Counted from the stretch's first letter, positions 45,827-57,006 are shown. The stretch is DNA of 64,000 nucleotides from Schistosoma haematobium (GCF_000699445.3 NC_067195.1:68382591-68446590); one strand, 5' to 3'. Notes: generated by a model not told the origin, from the letters alone. A program made the numbers and translations.

Positions 45827-46623
45827 TTACTTACGCCTGTTACTCCTCGTGAAGGAGCATAGGCCGCTCACCAGAATTCTCCATCCAACCCTGTCCTGGG
45901 CAATCCTTTCCAGCTCCTTCCAGTTGTTATTCATCCTTTTCATATCTGCTTCTATTTCCCGACGTAATGTGTTCTTTGGCCTTCCTCTTTTCCGCTTCCC
46001 TTCAGGAGTCCAAGTTAGGGCTTGTCTCGTGATGCAGTTTGACGATTTGCGTAGTGTATGTCCTATCCATTTCCATCGTCTTTTCCTAATTTCCTCTTCA
46101 GCTGGAAGCTGGTTTGTTCTCTCCCACAGAAGGCTGTTGCTGATGGTATCCGGCCAATGGATGTTGAGTATCTTGCGTAGACAACCATTCATAAATACTT
46201 GCACCTTCTTGATGGTGGTTGTTGTAGTTCTCCAAGTTTCAGCTCCATACAGTAGGACTGTCTTGACGTTCGTATTGAAGATTCTCACTTTGATATTGGT
46301 TGAAAGTTGTTTTGAGTTCCATATGTTCTTCAACTGTAGGAATGCTGTCCTTGCTTTGTCAATCCTCGCCTTTACGTCTGCACCTGAACCTCCTTGTTCA
46401 TCGATGATGCTTCCCAGGTATGTGAAGGATTCTACATCGTCCAGAGTTTCGCCATCAAGAGTGATTGGATTGCATTTCTGCGTTTTGAATTTGAGGACCT
46501 TGGTTTTCCCCTTGTGTATTTTGAGGCCTACTGATGCAGAGACTGCTGCTACACTGGCTGTCTTTATCTGCATTTGTTCATGTGTATGCGATAGGAGGGC
46601 TAGGTCATCTGAGAAATCCTAAT
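45827..46623 (-). pseudogene. RTE copy E, RT C-terminal part
   Basis: Preceded by [17 protein letters not shown] (the catalytic F-A-D-D is F-S-D-D, with TAG just before it), then [78 protein letters not shown] and [20 protein letters not shown], ending SNRRK and TAA from the tail repeat. 248 residues are open from 46573. Confidence 0.88.
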
Positions 46624-46756
46624 CGTCTAATTGATTCTGAGCTGTCCATTGTATTCCGTGTTTTCCTTCAGATGTCGTGGTCTTCATAATCCAGTCGACC
46701 ACCAGAAGAAAGAGGAAGGGAGAGAGTAGACAGCCTTGTCTGACTCCGGTTCCTAC

Positions 46757-47289
46757 TTAGAATGCGTCTGTCAGCTGTCCTCCATGCACTACTTTGCACT
46801 GTAGTCCGTCGTATGAGTTCCGGATAATATTGACAATCTTCTCAGGAACTCCGTAGTGTCGAAGAAGTTTCCATAACGTTCTCCCATCTACACTGTCAAA
46901 TGCCTTTTCATAATCAATGAAGTTGGTGTACAATGACGAGTTCCACTCAATTGATTGTTCGACCATGATCCGTAGTGTCGTGATTCGGTCTGTGCACGAC
47001 CTGTCCTTACGGAATCCAGCTTGTTGATCTCGAAGTTGGGCGTCTACTGCACCTTTCATCCGGTTCAGCATGACTCTGTTAAAGACTTTCCCTGGCATTG
47101 ACAGTAGTGTAATGCCTCTGTAGATTTTCCATTTGCCCAGATCTCCTTTCTTTAAAATATTGATGAGGTGTCCTTCTTTCCAGTCCATCGGCACTTGTTC
47201 CTCCTCCCAAATCTTTTTGAATAGAAGGTAAATCATTCTTGTAGTTACTTCGATGTCTGACTACAGTGCTTCAGCTGGTATATTGTCGG
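46757..47289 (-). pseudogene. RTE copy E, RT N-terminal palm
   Basis: After the in-frame TAG near 47263 (ACTGTAGTC) the frame MIYLLFKKIWEEEQVPMDWK continues with [59 protein letters not shown] and VVHGGQLTDAF, then TAA at 46757-46759. The next motif (GTGVRQGCL) is beyond that stop. Endonuclease is absent. Confidence 0.88.
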
Positions 47290-47301
47290 AAAATAGATAC
47301 T

Positions 47302-47757
47302 AATGATGTGAGATTTTTAGAAGACAATATGAAGCATCGACTACAGTTTATAATTGAACAGCGTAGATCACTAAGCCACAAGCAAAAAAACGTATTCGAG
47401 CAGTGATTTAGGCAACTAACATTTAAGTTAGAAAAAGGGATGTGTGCGTAGGCTGTCATATGTGATCAAGCATATATTTTCATACAGACATGATAATAAT
47501 AATAACAATACCAACATATCAAATTGTTACTGTTTTTATTAAAAGTTTTCCAAATAAGTTAACTGAAGGGCTTGACAAAATTAAACAAATTTAAGTGTGG
47601 CAGTGGTGCTATAAGGATATTATAGTTCCAAGACTAACTTATTTGTAACTACTACATGTTCAAACGAAGCATTCTATGCTTCTGAGTCGTAAAAATCTTG
47701 TCTCAAGTGAATACTTTGGAAATATCATTGGTGGAAGGTTGACTTGTGTACCACTGT
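47302..47757. other. No recognised gene
   Basis: AT-rich spacer between RTE copy E and the tRNA-like SINE. Confidence 0.4.
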
Positions 47758-47830
47758 ACCCTGGCTCAATGGTCTCTAGGTTGCGCGTTCGCATACGAGA
47801 CCGTAGGACCTCGGTGCAATTCCTGGTTTC
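47758..47830 (+). repeat. Degenerate tRNA-derived SINE head
   Basis: An A-box-like TGGCTCAATGG at 47762-47772 and a B-box-like GGTGCAATTCC at 47813-47823 (consensus GGTTCGANTCC) are spaced like tRNA promoter boxes. The body does not fold into a good tRNA and no gene is inferred. Probably an old SINE. Confidence 0.55.
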
Positions 47831-49689
47831 TTGAAACTGGATACCTATTACTTATTATCCCGTACCCAAACAAGACGACGGTCCATCACCCTCTGGTTTT
47901 CAACGAACTTTTAACATATACTTCGGTTCGTGATCTTAGTAGTACTGTTTCCAATTAGATCTTTGTCAGGCTTTACTCTAATGTACTGTTGATAGTCTAT
48001 AAGTTAATGATAAGAACAAAATGAATTAGATTGATAGTGTAATGACAGATATATCTAGTATACTTATTATGTAATTATCAGTTTTAAATTTTTACTTACT
48101 TTGTTTAGTCATATACTCTATTTTGCTGTTATCACAGATTCATAAACTACCTTCACTTGTATAGTGTTTTCATATAAATATTACTGTATATTATAGTTAA
48201 ACCTGTTAACGATCTAATTGAAAACTGTACTGTTCCCTTATATATAATGCTCTGATTTATACTATGGGATTTTTTAAAATGTTTTTTTTCTTCACGTAGA
48301 ACTTTCTATAAGTACTTAATGTTACCAAGCATTACATTTTATTGATTGTATACAGCTGCTTAACAGTTGTATCCTTATTTTGAGAGAAAATTTAGTGCTC
48401 GTTTTTCGGAGTCATTCTAGTATGCTACTGAATTAGTAATTTAAAAGAACTATTCCTTTTCAAGAGTATAATTTAAAATACGAAAGGGAAAAGTAAAGAG
48501 GCACAAAAATGAATGCAACTGTAGGAACGAAATGCACTCCTTTTATGTGGTGTTTTAACTCTATATCTGTTCGGATTTGATGAGACATTTTTGAACAAAA
48601 CTTACCATCTGTTAATTAACACAGTACTTTAAGGCCAATCTTATTGTAATCAGAAAATATTGGACACTAAGTTACTTGCTTGACTCTATAACTAACAACT
48701 TTCACATTTTATTTGGGTATATTGAATCATGTTCAGTTGATTCCTCAGCAGTTTTACTTGTTACACTGACAGAATTAATATACTTGCTGAAGCTGACCTA
48801 GGTATATTACTATATGAACCAAAGCATTGTTTATTGACACCATTACAAGAAGCATGGCAAACCTAGCTTGCGAACTTTACTTTCCCTCAACAAGCAGGTG
48901 ATATTGTTAGAAATGTTTCGGATAATTTGGCCAAAGGACTAAAGCTATCATACCACTCATATTTTGTCTGCTTCTAAACATACTCTTGATTACTAATTCA
49001 TTGTCACATTGCTGAATGGTTTGGAATGAGGATAGTTATGACCGCGAAGCAATCTGTGTTCAAATTTAAGAATCAATTGATGACTAAATCACGAGCAAGA
49101 TTAAGGCATTTAAACTGGTTTTGAATAAACGATACTCGGTAAAAATGGTTTGTGTGCAGACTAGTTTACCATCATTATTACGTTGTTTGAATCGTTTAAG
49201 CCAACTGTAACGAATACTGGAAAGTGACGACTTAAGAAATATTATTTTACTTTTTATTTTTTGGTGAAGCAAATAAGGTTTTTTAAACATATTAAATGCT
49301 ATAAATCTGTTAAATATCTTCCTCTTATGTAGGGCATAAATAATTGATGCATGTAATATTTACTTATTTGCTCATCGCTGCTCAGTTTCCATATAGACTA
49401 ATTAACAGTTATCATCAAGTTCTTGACACTAATTTATGCAAATGACAGCAACATATGTCGATACGTAGTAGAGAATAACCATCTAGAAGTGTTTTAAGTT
49501 GATCTCAGCACTCAAGCATCTAGTCTCGGTTAGCAACAACACTTAACAATTAAGCTAAGTATCACCATACCCAGCGAGCATAAAAATGGGAACAATTATC
49601 TATCTGGAGAGACATCTCAACCGTTGGTTCTTACGCATAAATACTTAAGAGCCCTAGTAAGTCATGATTTGAAAACTGATACCTAATGT
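47831..49689. other. No recognised gene
   Basis: AT-rich; no open frame with a family signal and no terminal repeat found. Confidence 0.4.
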
Positions 49690-49830
49690 TTGTTTGCGAT
49701 TACAGATTTTAGAACAGTTTTGGCGTCAAGAAGAACGCTTTAGTAGGTTGAATAACAAGATGCTTATCAAGCTTTATCAGACACTGGTAAGATCACAAGA
49801 CCTTACGTTAAGTAATGGGCAGGCAGATGA
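49690..49830 (+). pseudogene. Possible CR1/jockey-type RT fragment
   Basis: The segment RLNNKMLIKLYQTLVRS resembles the motif before P-H-L-E-Y-G in the thumb of non-LTR RTs. It is too short for certainty. Confidence 0.32.
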
Positions 49831-49849
49831 GGGTTATTGTAAGTAGGTC

Positions 49850-50070
49850 ATACACTTCACCAAATCTACCATCTGCACGTCGCGATATCGGTCGATTTAA
49901 CTACTTGTAACAAAGTAGTATGATGGGGATCATTAAACGAACAAAGTAATAATTTTAAAGATAGCAAGAACAAAGATCGGTGCAGAATAATATGGATTCA
50001 TTTTATTTCGTTAGATTCTCATCAGCTGCTTACAACGTAAAATATTTGAAATTCAACATTATTACATATA
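49850..50070 (-). repeat. Possible 3' region of the Penelope-like element at 50.4-51.7 kb
   Basis: On the minus strand it contains CAGCTGATGAGAATCTAACG followed by AAATAAAATG, a CTGATGA...CGAAA order that resembles a hammerhead core but with almost no stem II. It lies about 300 bp past the endonuclease stop, where a pseudo-LTR would be expected. Confidence 0.35.
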
Positions 50071-50367
50071 TTGACATACTTATACATAAGAGGGTGATTA
50101 AGGAAGAATAAATGTATCATGGTGTAGCGAAGATTCCGATAGAGTTAATGAGGTCATAAAATTTTGTCTCGAATAAATAAAGTTTGAGAGGGAAAGTTCC
50201 GGAACATTGAAATAGTGATTAGAACTCATGAAAATAGATTAACGGTAATAAAGAAAATATGAATTGAAATTAGTCATTTATGTATGATGTAAATTAAACT
50301 TCACAAAGAGCTGGAATAATGACGCAATAAATCAAGAGAAGTAAATGAGTAGAAAGGGGGGGTATTG

Positions 50368-51438
50368 TTACCAGGGTAAAGAAAGATTTATTACTGTCTC
50401 TTTTTGTATACACAGGCCTGGTTTTAGACGTCTGATTACCAACACTTCAGCAAATTTCAGAAGGTTGGAGCTTGATTGTTTATTATTCACCTTGAAGGAC
50501 TTCAGTGTGTCGACTTCGTGTCCTGTGTCAAGGAGATGTCTTGCGATGGCACTGTTGAATGCTTTCAATCCATTTGATGTTAAACTTTTCGGAATATGTT
50601 CTTTGAGTCGGACGTAGGCTCTCCTTTCTGTTCCACCAATGTAACTGCTTTGGCAGATACATATGAATTTGTATACACAGTTGGTGGTAACATGAAAGGG
50701 ATACTTGTCGACCTTTGATTGTGTAAAAGAACATGTCGTTTTGGACAGGATAATCAATTTTGCTGCAGGATAAGTTCTTGTCAATGCAGTTTTCAGTCTC
50801 ATATTGATTGATCCTGTGACATTATCACCTTTGAATTTAAGTTGAATAAAAACAGGTTTTTTATTTACTGTAGTTTCTTTGGGTATTTTATCTTCACGTT
50901 TTCCATATTTCTCAATAGGTTTCAGTGGGTATCCGTTATTCTTTAAACATTTTTTAACATTCATAACTTCCTTTTCTACTGTATCGGCAATACATATTCT
51001 TTCTGTTCTGTGAAACAGTGTTTTGACCAGTGCCCTTTTGTAACTGATTGGACAAAAGCTATTGGAATTGAGATAACTTCCATTCCATGTGTCTTTTTTA
51101 TAAACTGAACGTTGAACTGTACCATCCTTTCTTCGTTTTATCGCGATATCGAGAAAATGGAACTTGTTTTCTTTTTCATGTTCCATAGTGAAATGGATAT
51201 TTGAATGGGCTTCGTTGAAAAACTTTAGCAGATTTGTTGCACGTTGTTGATTATTACATACGACGAAGGTATCATCAACATACCTCGAATAATACATCAT
51301 TTCATCAATTGCTCCTTTGAAATTGGTTCTTTCGAGGTTAGCCATGAAAATATCTGCTAGGACAGGACCTAAAGGACTTCCCATTGCTACACCGTCAGTT
51401 TGTCTGTATTTGATATCGTTGAACTGGAACTGAACATC
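50368..51438 (-). pseudogene. Penelope-like RT palm and GIY-YIG endonuclease
   Basis: From about 51436: VQFQFNDIKYRQTDGVAMGS, PLGPVLADIFMANLERTNFK, YYSRYVDDTFVVCNNQQRAT (catalytic YVDD), FHFLDIAIKRRKDGTVQRSV and WNGSYLNSNSFCPISYKRAL. Then comes the linker and the endonuclease: CVYKFICICQSSYIGGTERR, AYVRLKEHIP, ARHLLDTGHEVDTLKSFKV and FAEVLVIRRLKPGLCIQKE, ending at TAA 50368-50370. In Penelope elements the second domain nicks target DNA and RT primes there. The frame is open for over 340 codons, so only the upstream frameshift inactivates it; that could be an assembly error. Confidence 0.86.
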
Positions 51439-51711
51439 TTTTGTAACAGTCGTTTGAATACTGTTGCTGGTAGAGGTAGGATGTCAAAATGCTGACAAAT
51501 TATGTCTATGGTTTCAAGAAGTGGTATTTTTGTAAACAATGATGTCACATAAAAAGAAACCATTAACTTATCAGCAATATTTATGTGATTCATGCTGTCA
51601 GCAAATACAAATGAGTCCTTTAGTGTATAAGTGGCTAATCGTTGACGCACTGATTCTAAGAGGATAACCTTGTTTATGTATTTTTGGTAATCCATACATA
51701 TGGGGCATCTT
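51387..51711 (-). pseudogene. Penelope-like RT N-terminal palm, frameshifted from the main frame
   Basis: KDSFVFADSMNHINIADKLM and VSFYVTSLFTKIPLLETIDI, then LPATVFKRLLQKM: the motif S-x-D-V-T-S-L-F-T-N-V-P is here SFYVTSLFTKIP, so the first catalytic Asp is Tyr. Frame is lost near 51430; the true continuation (VQFQFND) is in the frame of the downstream piece. Confidence 0.8.
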
Positions 51712-51869
51712 TGTTTATAATGCTTGTAGATTAAGGCAATATCGAGGCAGTACGCACAGTATGCACATATGCTAATAAGAGACTGATCAATTTAAGTCCT
51801 AAACATTAATGGGAAGATTCAAGTAAAACAATACCAAGTGAATTAAACTTCACCCCGTCGCACAAGCAA

Positions 51870-52090
51870 GTGGTTATCAGGACTCAATAGCTAAGTGGAT
51901 AACGCGATGGCGTTTGAAGTGAACGGTACTGGGTTCGAGTCCTAGAGTGTAGGCACGTCCAGCTGAAGAGTCCCAAATAGGATGAAACGCGCGTCCTATG
52001 CTAGCCACTATCCATCTTTGCTTATAATCATTGGACAAAGTAATAGTTGTAATTTGGGAATACATGCCCTCATGGAATTTTTATTTTCTC
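51870..52090 (+). repeat. tRNA-derived SINE with hammerhead (Sm-alpha-like)
   Basis: Polymerase III boxes: A box TAGCTAAGTGG (51888-51898) and a perfect B box GGTTCGAGTCC (51932-51942). A hammerhead core follows at 51955-52003. The order tRNA-like head then hammerhead matches the schistosome Sm-alpha SINE family. Ends are approximate because no target duplication was found. Confidence 0.85.
51953..52003 (+). ncRNA. Hammerhead ribozyme (Sm-alpha-type), probably weakened
   Basis: CTGAAGA (fits CTGANGA) at 51963-51969, stem II GTCC...GGAT with CAAATA loop, then GAAA at 51984-51987, and minimal stem III ACG-CG-CGT ending in GTC, the cleavage triplet (cut after 51995). Stem I should pair upstream TCCAG with sequence just after GTC; here CTATG replaces the expected CTGGA, so stem I is mostly lost and cleavage may be poor. 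Confidence 0.8.
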
Positions 52091-52890
52091 CCCATGCACA
52101 GTTAAGTTAGTCAAGTGTTGTGAGTCTGCATGATAACTGAGTTGGGCGATAGATAATAAAATGCCAGTGATTTCTGAAATGCTCGGTCAACATTACAACG
52201 GAAGCTTATGAAGTCTTACTGTAGGTCGGAAGTATCTTCATTTTGATGTATGGCAAGTTAAGAAATGAGTCTAGATCTGATATACCTTATCCCTTCAGTT
52301 CAGTTGTGTCAGAAAAACTGAGGAAATCCATTAGACAAGCCCAAAAGTGAAGAACGAATCACTATCCCTAGTAATACAGGTTTCCCGATTGAATAATCAA
52401 CTTATGGTACTTAATTCTAGAAATAGTGTTCGCACTTTCAAAGAACCTATTCAAGAGACAAAAAAAAGTAGAAAAACACTAGAGATGACTTAGAACTTTG
52501 GTCTTCTGCCATCAAAACAAAAATATCTGAAAGTCTTAGCAAATGTACAAACACAAAGCGAAATAAGATTACATCTCAAAACACTAATATAAATTTAGGT
52601 AGTACTAGAAAGTTATTTCTTCCTGCTATGAAGCATTTTAGATGTATGCATACGTATATTTCATGCACTCGTTGATCCAGATATACAATCAAGGAAATGA
52701 AAAGCAGAAGCAGACGGGATAAGGCAAGCCTGCCAACTCTATTCGATCAAGCGTAACCCAATATTGAAAGCCAAACGAAACTAATCTACGTGGTGTATAG
52801 GTGTAAGGGATGCGCAGAATGATTGACAAGGTTAAAATGTGACTAGAAGAAAAAATAAATTTATTTGTCCGTAAGCTGGAACAAACCATG
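52091..52890. other. No recognised gene
   Basis: AT-rich; no motif. A minus frame at 52689-52889 has no family signal. Confidence 0.4.
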
Positions 52891-53326
52891 TGTTAGGGAC
52901 GATAGATCCCCAAACTCATATTTTTAAATTTTATCTTATCGATCAACTTATAGATTAAATGTTTGAATGGCAGTCAGTTGATGAACCTATCGATTAGATG
53001 TGCAAATAGGTCAGTTGATGAACTATCGATTAAATGTTAAATAGCGGTCAATTGATGAACTCATTGATTAATGTTTAAAAATTTTCCATGACAATATCGA
53101 TTGTAAATACTTGTATAAATACGCTTGATTGTGTGCTTGACCTGACTTGTTATCTGCTGTTGTCTGTAGAATACACTTTCTACACCTTACCCAGACTTCT
53201 TGATCGAGTTAGCAGAGTCGGGGACAACGAACCAGAATAGCTATCGAGTCGCTGAATCACTGATCCTTCGTTCCGTTCGAGTAAGACGCATCAGTAATAG
53301 CATTCAAGCAATAACGAAACATAACA
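52891..53326 (+). mobile_element. Solo LTR with 5-bp target duplication
   Basis: 436 bp starting TGTTAGGG and ending CATAACA (TGTTA/TAACA inverted ends), flanked by CCATG at 52886-52890 and 53327-53331. It contains a TATA-like TATAAATA (about 53116) and three to four ~38-bp tandem units (GTCAGTTGATGAAC...ATCGATTAAATG) between 52945 and 53080, in the position of an LTR enhancer. No internal region remains, so it arose by LTR-LTR recombination. The family is not identified; it is unlike the BEL LTR at 8008. Confidence 0.9.
52945..53080 (+). repeat. Tandem repeats inside the solo LTR
   Basis: Units sharing TCAGTTGATGAAC and ATCGATTAAATGTT occur at about 52973, 53010 and 53047, with a diverged one before. 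They lie upstream of the TATA-like box, as transcription enhancers of LTRs often do. Confidence 0.8.
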
Positions 53327-53331
53327 CCATG

Positions 53332-54334
53332 TGAGCTTGATGTGGTATTAGACATTACAAAATCATATGCGACAAATATCAGCAATGGTAGTGAACGTTA
53401 GTCACGTAGTTAACTTTGAATTTTTGTTGTTTGTGTTTTGTGCAAAGAAAGGTTTTATTGAAATAGCATATTCATACCTGTTTGAAGTATTTCGTTCCAG
53501 TAGAAATGTCCATTTATTATTTGTATCAATGAAAGCGAAGTACAGCATATAATAACATCCTGGTTGACGCATAAAAGAAAAAAATGTCGAATTTTCTTTA
53601 CTTAGTACACCTGATTCATTTAATTGTGTACGTGTTTTACGTAAAGTTCACTAAAATACCTAGTATCTTTTTAAGCAAACAGAAGTTACTTAGAAAGTTT
53701 TTATTACAAACTGAAAATGTCAAAGTACAATGACATTAAATTATGTGTATAGTGTATAGAAATAACAATACATACATTAAATGTAAATATATGATAAGAA
53801 GTAATTTATGTAGATTATTACTGGATCACTACTGAAAAGGTGATCGTCTTGTGATAGTGATATTAGCCGTGTTGTACTAATAATAGATAGCTTTATCGTT
53901 ACAAACCAGTTAACAATACAATATAAATACTTGCTTCGTTTCAAAAGAAAACTGCAGTCTTTGTTCTTCACAAAGTAAATAGGTTATGGAAGGTATATGT
54001 GGTATTTGTATGAACTAATGATTTCTTTGTACTTGATGGCTGCTTGATTTCGAATTACAAATACAATATATTCGTTCGTGCTCATGTAGTACTTCTTGGT
54101 TAAATTGCGTTATTTCTTGGATTCCTAGTTTGTAATTTAATTTAAATACTCCTAATTATCACAGTTGGTTCATTTTGTCAGTATCTACATTTCAATCACT
54201 CAAGTTGATCTCAGATACTATTAGGGGCTTTCAGCTCGAATACATCTCCTCAATCTAAAATTCCATTTCAACGTCTCATTTGTCGTTGATTGGTTCAAAG
54301 TTCAGAAACTTAGGCATAGTCATTATATGTGATA
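53332..54334. other. No recognised gene
   Basis: AT-rich; short frames only. Confidence 0.4.
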
Positions 54335-54440
54335 ATTATATTTGAAATAATCTCAGCGATTGAAATGTAAAATAATTTCATCCAGCTAACTTATCCTGAA
54401 CTTCTTCAGGGTAAAAATCAAAATCATCAAAGAAATGTGT
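54335..54440 (-). repeat. Penelope-associated repeat with hammerhead-like motif
   Basis: Related to 20700-20835: AATAATCTCAGCGATTGAAA. On the minus strand CTGAAGA, GTTCAG, a GATAAGTTAG loop, CTGGAT and GAAAT appear in hammerhead order; GTTCAG and CTGGAT can pair fully (two wobbles). An extra A after CTGAAGA and GAAAT for GAAAC weaken the match. RTE copy D ends 40 bp away. Confidence 0.5.
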
Positions 54441-54484
54441 AGCGTCTTAACAATCAAATCAGATCAAATGTATACTATGCTTAC

Positions 54485-55258
54485 TTACTTACGCTTGTTA
54501 CCCCTAATTGAGCATAGGCCGCCGACCAGCATTCTCCAACCCACTCTGTCCTGAGCCTTCTTTTCCAATTCCATCCAATTCTTGTTCATTTTTCTCATGT
54601 CTATCTCCATTTCTCGGAGTAATGTGTTCTTTGGTCTTCCTCTTTTCCTTTGGCCCTGAGGATTCCATGTGAGGGCTTGTCTTGTGACGCAGTTCGGTGC
54701 TTTCCTCAATGTGTGTCCTATCCACTTCCAGCGCTTCTTCCTAATTTCTTCCTCCGCCGAAATCTGGTTTGTTCTTTCGCACAGTCGGTTGTTGTTAATA
54801 GTGTCCGGCCTACGGATCCAAAGTATTTTGCGTAGACAACTGTTAATAAACACCTGTATCTTCTGGATGATGGCTTTTGTAGTTCTCCAGGTTTCTGCCC
54901 CATACAGTAGAACTGTCTTGACATTTGTATTGAAAATCCTGACCTTGGTGTTGGTTGACAATTGCTTTGAGTTCCAGATGTTCCTCAGTTGTAAATATGC
55001 TGCTCTTGCTTTGCCGATCCGCGCCTTCACATCTGCATCAGATCCACCCTGTTCATCAATGATGCTGCCCAGATATGTGAAGGTTTTTACATCTTCCAAA
55101 TCTTCTCCGTCAATTGTGATTGGATTGGTGCATTCTGTGTTGTATCGGAGAATCTTGCTTTTCCCTTTGTGTATATTGAGACCTACTGCTACTGAGGCTG
55201 CTGCCACACTGTTCGTCTTCTCCTGCATTTGTTGTTGCGTGTGTAATGGAAGAGCCAA
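54485..55258 (-). pseudogene. RTE copy D, RT C-terminal part
   Basis: [97 protein letters not shown], ending in a lysine codon and the tail-derived TAA. Almost identical to the end of copy A. Immediately upstream about 11 bp are missing compared with copy A, which removes the catalytic F-A-D-D and shifts the frame ([10 protein letters not shown]). Confidence 0.88.
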
Positions 55259-56114
55259 AGTGTAGATCGTCTAACTGCATCCTAGATGTCTGTTGTATCC
55301 CGTGTTTCCCTTCAGACGTTGACGTCTTCATGATCCAGTCGATCACCAGGAGAAAGAGAAAGGGTGAGAGTAAGCAACCTTGCCTAGCACCGGTCTTTAC
55401 CTCGAACGAGTCTGTCAGTTGTCCTCCATGCACAATTTTGCGGTTTAATCCATCATAGGAATTCTGCATGATAATGACTATCTTCTGAGGCACGCCGTAG
55501 TATCGAAGAAGCTTCCATAGTGTTCTTCTGTCCACGCTATCAAATGCCTTTTCGTAGTCAATGAAGTTTATGTAGAGTGATGAATTCCATTCAATTGATT
55601 GTTCCACAATGATCCGTAGAGTTGCGATTTGGTCTGTACACGATCTATCCTTACGGAATCCTGCCTGTTGGTCTCGAAGTTGGGCGTCTACGCAGTCCTT
55701 CATCCTGTTTAACAATACCCTGTTGAAGACTTTTCCCAGTATTGAGAGAAGAGTGATGCCCCTGTAGTTATCACAGTTGCTGAGATCGCCTTTCTTCGGT
55801 ATTTTGACCAGAAGTCCTTCTTTCCAGTCTGTTGATACTTGTTCCTCATCCCAAATTTTGCTGAAGAGAATGTGGAGTATCCTTGCAGTTGCCGCTACGT
55901 CTGCTTTTAGTGCCTCTGTTGGGATGTTGTCGGGTCCTGCTGCTTTGCCACTCTTGATTTGTCTGGTGGTCATGTTGATTTCTTCAATTGTTGGTGGGTC
56001 AACATTGATTGGGAGGTCCGTGGGTGCTGCTTCGATGCTGGGTGGGTTCAGTGGGGCTGGTCCATTTAAGAATTCTTTGAAGTGTTCTACCCACCTGTTA
56101 TTGTTGTTCTTCAA
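55110..56114 (-). pseudogene. RTE copy D, RT palm
   Basis: 334 open codons: [97 protein letters not shown] and [20 protein letters not shown], up to LQLDDLHFG, where the frame is lost. A frameshift near 56105 separates it from the endonuclease linker. Confidence 0.88.
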
Positions 56115-56847
56115 TGTAGGTGATTACTTTGCCCTCTTTGCTTTTCACCGGTCGTTCTGGTTTACGATAATTTCCAGCGAGTTTCATTGATGTGTCATAT
56201 AGTTGTCTCATGTTTCCTTCTCTTGCAGCCTTTTCCGCCGTCAGTGTTAAATCTTCTACATATTTACGTTTGTAAGTTCTGATGCTCCTCCGCACTTGCT
56301 TGCTTTCTTCTGTGTATTCAGCTTGTGCCTTGACTTTCTCTGCTCTTGTTTGGCTGGTATTGATTGCTGCCTTCTTGTTCCTCCTTTCTTGAATCTTGTC
56401 CAGTGTATCAACAGTGATCCATTCCTTGTGATGATGCTCCTCGTGGCCCGTAACCTCATGACATGTTGAAGTGATTGCCTCTTTGATCCCCTTCCAGTTG
56501 CTCTCCATAGTAGTTCCTTCTCCATTGAATAGATCATGAAAGGCCTGGAACTTATTGCTGAGGATTATCTTGAATTTGTTGAGTTTGTCAATATCACGAA
56601 GTAGAGCTGTATCGAACTTTTGTGATATTTTCCGCCTCATTCTCCAGTACTTCTCGAGTTTCAATTTCATCCTGGCGCCCATTAAGTGATGATCTGATGC
56701 TATATCAACTCCTCTCTTGGTTCTTACGTCTTCCATCGTCCTCCTGAACTTTTTGTTGATGCAGATATGGTCGATTTGGTTTTGCGTGGTATGATCCAGT
56801 GAAGTTCATGTGATTTTGTGAATGCGTTTATGTGGGAATATTGTGTC
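56098..56847 (-). pseudogene. RTE copy D, endonuclease end and linker
   Basis: [20 protein letters not shown] (final S-D-H motif), [61 protein letters not shown] decayed upstream part to 56847 ([19 protein letters not shown]) ends where copy C was inserted; the endonuclease resumes at 60063. Confidence 0.84.
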
Positions 56848-57006
56848 GCCTGTAGCTCTTATAGGGTTACTGCCGGTCCCAAGCCCGGGTAAAGGAGGAG
56901 GGTTGGGCATGGGGTTAGCGTCCCCATCCCGTAGAAAACTATCTCGCTAAAAAAACGCTTGCCAGAAAAAAATAATCCAAACCATTTTAACTCTGCCCTG
57001 GGAGTT

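Larger units (their letters stand above)
45816..47301 (-). mobile_element. RTE family 2, 5'-truncated copy E with 12-bp target duplication
   Basis: AAAATAGATACT flanks the copy at 45816-45827 and 47290-47301 (the last T overlaps the TAAG tail). The body, 45828-47289, is nearly identical to 58575-60055 of copy C in the opposite orientation; encoded peptides are identical over 159 and 248 residues. It starts abruptly within the RT domain 0 region, the usual product of incomplete target-primed reverse transcription. It shares the same three in-frame stops as copy C. Confidence 0.92.
50368..51711 (-). mobile_element. Penelope-like element, nearly intact RT-endonuclease
   Basis: RT and GIY-YIG domains in order on the minus strand with one clear frameshift (near 51430). 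No flanking pseudo-LTR pair was proved, although AATTAAACTTCAC occurs on both sides (50292-50305 and 51842-51855). The RT N-terminus upstream of 51711 is missing or decayed. It belongs to a different subfamily from the copy at 14.5-16.3 kb. Confidence 0.82.
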
